NCBI RefSeq assembly: GCF_900119735.1
Contig: NZ_FPJW01000001.1
Location: forward strand, 468,914 to 532,913
Direction: 5' to 3'
DNA from: Marinospirillum alkaliphilum DSM 21637
Lineage (GTDB): Bacteria > Pseudomonadota > Gammaproteobacteria > Pseudomonadales > Halomonadaceae
Length of the DNA stretch: 64,000 nucleotides
The position numbers and the translations under genes were made by a program. How positions within the stretch are numbered: position 1 is the first letter of the stretch; each line of letters starts with the position of its first letter. Below the pieces are notes generated by a model that saw nothing but the letters and a program-made list of their open reading frames with translations, did no database searches and was not told the DNA's origin. Of the stretch, positions 61,659 to 64,000 are shown piece after piece.

Positions 61659-62663
61659 TCAATCCGCCACCCGGTAGCTGTCACGCCCGGCATGTTTGGC
61701 CTGGTAGAGCACTTCATCCGCCTGGTGCAGCCACAGGGACCAGTCCTGGTATTCGCTGTGAGCCTGGGCCAGGCCTGCGCTGGTGGTGATTTTCAGGCCG
61801 TTGCTGAAGGTGTGGGTGCGGATGGTCTGCAGCAAGCCTTCTGCGGTTTGCATGGCTGCTCGTTGATCCTGTTGGTCCAGCAGCACTAAGAACTCTTCAC
61901 CGCCTAAGCGGAATAATCGGTCTGATTTGGTGATGTGCTGGCGAATCAGCTCGGCAAACTCCACCAGCAACACATCCCCCTGGTGATGGCCATAACGGTC
62001 ATTCACCTCCTTGAAATGATCCAGATCCAGCAGCAAAAGGCTGTAAGGTGTTTGCTGTTGTTTATGTTGTTGCAGGGCGGCGGCGAGGCTGTCTTGCAGT
62101 TGGCTGCGGTTCAGGCAGCCGGTGAGTGGGTCACAGGTTCCCAGCTTGACCAGATCCCGGTGCAGGCGCACCACTATATCGGCAAAGAAGTTGATAAACA
62201 GGGTGGTCAACCCCAGTGCGAGCAATACCCGAATGGCTTCTTGCCAGGGAAAGCTGTGCAGGATCACCGGGGTCAGACAGGCCATGAAGGCCAGTGCCGC
62301 TTTGCCGGCCTGAGTGGAGTGCAGCATGAAAAAGTAACTGGCCATCACCGGAAAGGCCCAGTAGATGCCCTGATGCCCATTCAGCCAGGTGGAGTAGATC
62401 ACGCAGACACTGGCAAACAGCACAAAACCTTTCGCCTGCCAGTGTTGCAAGGCTTGTTGGCGGCCAACCCGCAGGTTGTAGGCAAGGAATATCGCAAAGG
62501 CTAGCATCATCAATGCCAGGCCATGATGCTGCTGATAAAACTGCACAGCAATCATTGGCAGCAGGGCCAGTAAAGTCCAGAGCTGGACGTTAAACGTGAC
62601 CCGGTTACGAAAGCTGAACAGGGTGGTGCGGGGATTGATGGTTTGTTGTTGGAGTTCCATCAC
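61659..62663 (-). CDS. Membrane-bound GGDEF diguanylate cyclase
   Basis: This 334-residue protein has an N-terminal region with about five or six membrane helices (residues 25-160) and a C-terminal GGDEF domain. The active site is RLGGEEFLVLL, a functional variant, after DPLTGCLNR and LLLDLDHFKEVNDRYGHHQGD. The inhibitory site that should be RxxD five residues before GGEEF reads TKSD, so feedback by c-di-GMP is probably absent. The 5' flank abuts the ModA-like gene on the same strand, with a gap of about 100 bases. Confidence 0.9.
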   Translation of the reverse strand: MMELQQQTINPRTTLFSFRNRVTFNVQLWTLLALLPMIAVQFYQQHHGLALMMLAFAIFLAYNLRVGRQQALQHWQAKGFVLFASVCVIYSTWLNGHQGIYWAFPVMASYFFMLHSTQAGKAALAFMACLTPVILHSFPWQEAIRVLLALGLTTLFINFFADIVVRLHRDLVKLGTCDPLTGCLNRSQLQDSLAAALQQHKQQQTPYSLLLLDLDHFKEVNDRYGHHQGDVLLVEFAELIRQHITKSDRLFRLGGEEFLVLLDQQDQRAAMQTAEGLLQTIRTHTFSNGLKITTSAGLAQAHSEYQDWSLWLHQADEVLYQAKHAGRDSYRVAD

Positions 62664-62761
62664 TATAAACCCTTGTATAAAACAGGTGTTTTACATTCTG
62701 GGCAAGAGTGACGAATTAAACAAGTGTTTGCTTTGAAGCTTTTTGTTAAGTAGAAGTTTTT

Positions 62762-63625
62762 TCAGTCAAAACCGGCACGACGCAATTCGGTTGCGCTTCG
62801 GTCGTTAAACAGAAAGTCCCAGAAACTGCGGGCATTGGCGCGTTGATTACCGGCGTTGGTGAGGGCAGCGGCATAAACAATGCGCGAGTGATGATCAGCA
62901 GGAAGTTTTAAAACATCGCGCTGGCGATCAATGCCACCTTCAACCAGGCGCTGCCAGGGTAGGAAGGCTATGGGTATTTCACGGGTTTTCACGCGTTCGA
63001 ACAGGTCTTCAAATTCTCCGGTGGCTTTCAGGCGGTTTTCCACTTCCCGCAGCATTTCCTGGCGCTCAAGCACTTCGCGGGCAGCGCGGTAGTGCACGGA
63101 GTTTTCAGCAGCCAGGCCAATGGCTTCGTTTTGCAGGCGCAGTACGTTCAGGCTGCGGGCGCTTTCCAGTGGTGCCCATAAGCCCATGCGACCAATCGCC
63201 AGCACGCGGGCTTCGGTGGCGCGATTGCGTGTCACCTGCTCATGCGCGCGGGCCATTTCGGTAAAAATCAGAATGTCGAACTGCAGGCCTTCATCCAGTA
63301 GTCTTTCCAGGTCCAGGTGAGTGCCCTGGTGAATGCGGAAAGGGCTGGGTCTGGTTTCCTGATAGCGGTCGATGATGCGGTTGATGACCCAGTAAAAGCT
63401 GGGGTCAACCAGCAGGCGAATGAGGTTGGGATCTTCTTCTGCCTGTCTGCGGGCTTCCCTGCTGTCTGGTACAAAGCCCTGAAAGTTGAACTGGCTCATG
63501 GGCAGTTGTGACTGGGTCATGGAACTGGCAAATAGCGGCCAACTGATACCAAGGACCAGCAAGGTAAAACACTGCTTCAGAAGGGTGGTCAGCTTCATCA
63601 TCATCCTGATCAGACTGGGTAGCAC
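62762..63625 (-). CDS. ModA-like periplasmic binding protein
   Basis: This protein of about 287 residues has a signal peptide (LKQCFTLLVLGISWPLFAS) and a type 2 periplasmic-binding fold. The end SRIVYAAALTNAGNQRANARSFWDFLFNDRSATELRRAGF matches the closing helix region of molybdate-binding ModA proteins. No modB or modC is adjacent. It lies upstream of and in line with the GGDEF gene, so it may act as a sensor partner rather than a transport component. The start could be any of several Met codons; M9 or M10 would still give a signal peptide. Confidence 0.72.
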   Translation of the reverse strand: MLPSLIRMMMKLTTLLKQCFTLLVLGISWPLFASSMTQSQLPMSQFNFQGFVPDSREARRQAEEDPNLIRLLVDPSFYWVINRIIDRYQETRPSPFRIHQGTHLDLERLLDEGLQFDILIFTEMARAHEQVTRNRATEARVLAIGRMGLWAPLESARSLNVLRLQNEAIGLAAENSVHYRAAREVLERQEMLREVENRLKATGEFEDLFERVKTREIPIAFLPWQRLVEGGIDRQRDVLKLPADHHSRIVYAAALTNAGNQRANARSFWDFLFNDRSATELRRAGFD

Positions 63626-63743
63626 AAATTTGGACTATCATCTTAGCGGCTGAAGTGGCGTTTGCCTATCGCTCTTTTGCTTCGGTACTGTTAACCTTCT
63701 GGCCTTTTCTTTTGCATCATTTCACGGATTGCCAGAGTCACTG

Positions 63744-64000
63744 ATGAGAACACCCAAGCCCCTGCCGTATAGCAAGCTTTACAAGGCCTGCCGCCACAGG
63801 GATTTCAGTTTTGAAGATACCCGCCATATTCCTGCCCTGGACACCATCATCGGCCAGCAACGTGCCGAAGAAGCGCTGCGTTTTGCCACTTCGGTCAATC
63901 GCAAGGGTTACAACATTTTTGCCGTGGGGCATGCTGGTCTTGGCAAGCGCACCATGGTGCGCCGCTTTCTGGAGCAGCGGGCAGTCAGTATGGAGGCGCC
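63744..64000 (+). CDS. Lon-related ATP-dependent protease, N-terminal part (runs off the window)
   Basis: The 85 visible codons read MRTPKPLPYSKLYKACRHRD and later IIGQQRAEEALRFATSV and IFAVGHAGLGKRTMVRRFLE. This is the start of the AAA_32/LonB-like family of Lon-related putative proteases, with a Walker A variant GHAGLGKRT. It is cut by the window end. The ribosome site before ATG 63744 is weak. It diverges from the ModA-like gene. Confidence 0.82.
   Translation, partial: MRTPKPLPYSKLYKACRHRDFSFEDTRHIPALDTIIGQQRAEEALRFATSVNRKGYNIFAVGHAGLGKRTMVRRFLEQRAVSMEA

Noticed and set aside
62762-63625. Molybdate transporter operon
   Set aside because: Only a ModA-like protein is present; no permease or ATPase gene lies on either side.

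Overview
The window is chromosomal DNA of a gammaproteobacterium, most likely a marine member of the Oceanospirillales/Pseudomonadales. It carries a complete Na+-translocating NADH:quinone reductase operon (nqrA-F plus nqrM), a Tus-like replication-terminus protein, soluble transhydrogenase and MiaE. The run nagZ - S-methylthioinosine phosphorylase - csiV - mfd - gap - nqr - sth - lol - DUF2062 - comEC - exbB/exbD - lpxK follows, from memory, the order found in Pseudomonas. Most of the window has moderately high GC; about 40.1-45.3 kb is visibly AT-rich and looks acquired.

Layout. 0-7 kb: end of hupB, ppiD, an MFS carrier, then nagZ, an MscS-type channel and two purine-salvage enzymes as one + strand run. 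7-11.4 kb: csiV and mfd on the minus strand. 11.6-21.1 kb: a long-form GAPDH, the Na+-NQR operon and sth. 21.3-30 kb: tus-like, a Lol lipoprotein exporter with a single permease, a DUF2062 protein, comEC, exbB/exbD, lpxK and miaE. 30-37 kb: a TraF-like outer-membrane protein, then galU, pgi, a catalytically degenerate nucleotide-sugar dehydrogenase and a beta-CASP nuclease.

37-53 kb is a cell-surface polysaccharide/LPS locus. It starts with an exact ops (RfaH-recruitment) element in front of ugd, then msbA. Next comes an AT-rich block whose parts resemble an unusual CMP-activated 2-keto-3-deoxy sugar pathway: an aldolase fused to a glycosyltransferase-like domain, a KdsB-like CMP-transferase, a HAD phosphatase and a possible CMP-sugar glycosyltransferase. 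A CDP-alcohol/glycerol-phosphate module follows: two TagD-like cytidylyltransferases, a HIT protein, two LicD proteins, a GT90/CAP10 glycosyltransferase and a TagF-like transferase. Two GT-A glycosyltransferases and a YrbL-like kinase-fold protein close the locus. This is the best candidate for an undescribed system: a surface glycan that joins a novel ulosonate-type sugar with teichoic-acid-like phosphoalcohol decoration.

53-64 kb is accessory: an M16C peptidase, a type VII MntA/HepT toxin-antitoxin pair, a secreted serine hydrolase, a DUF234-type ATPase pseudogene split by a TnpB-only IS200/IS605-group element whose ends can be inferred to the base, VapBC, a membrane GGDEF protein, a lone ModA-like binding protein, and the start of a Lon-related protease. 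No tRNA, rRNA or CRISPR array was seen.
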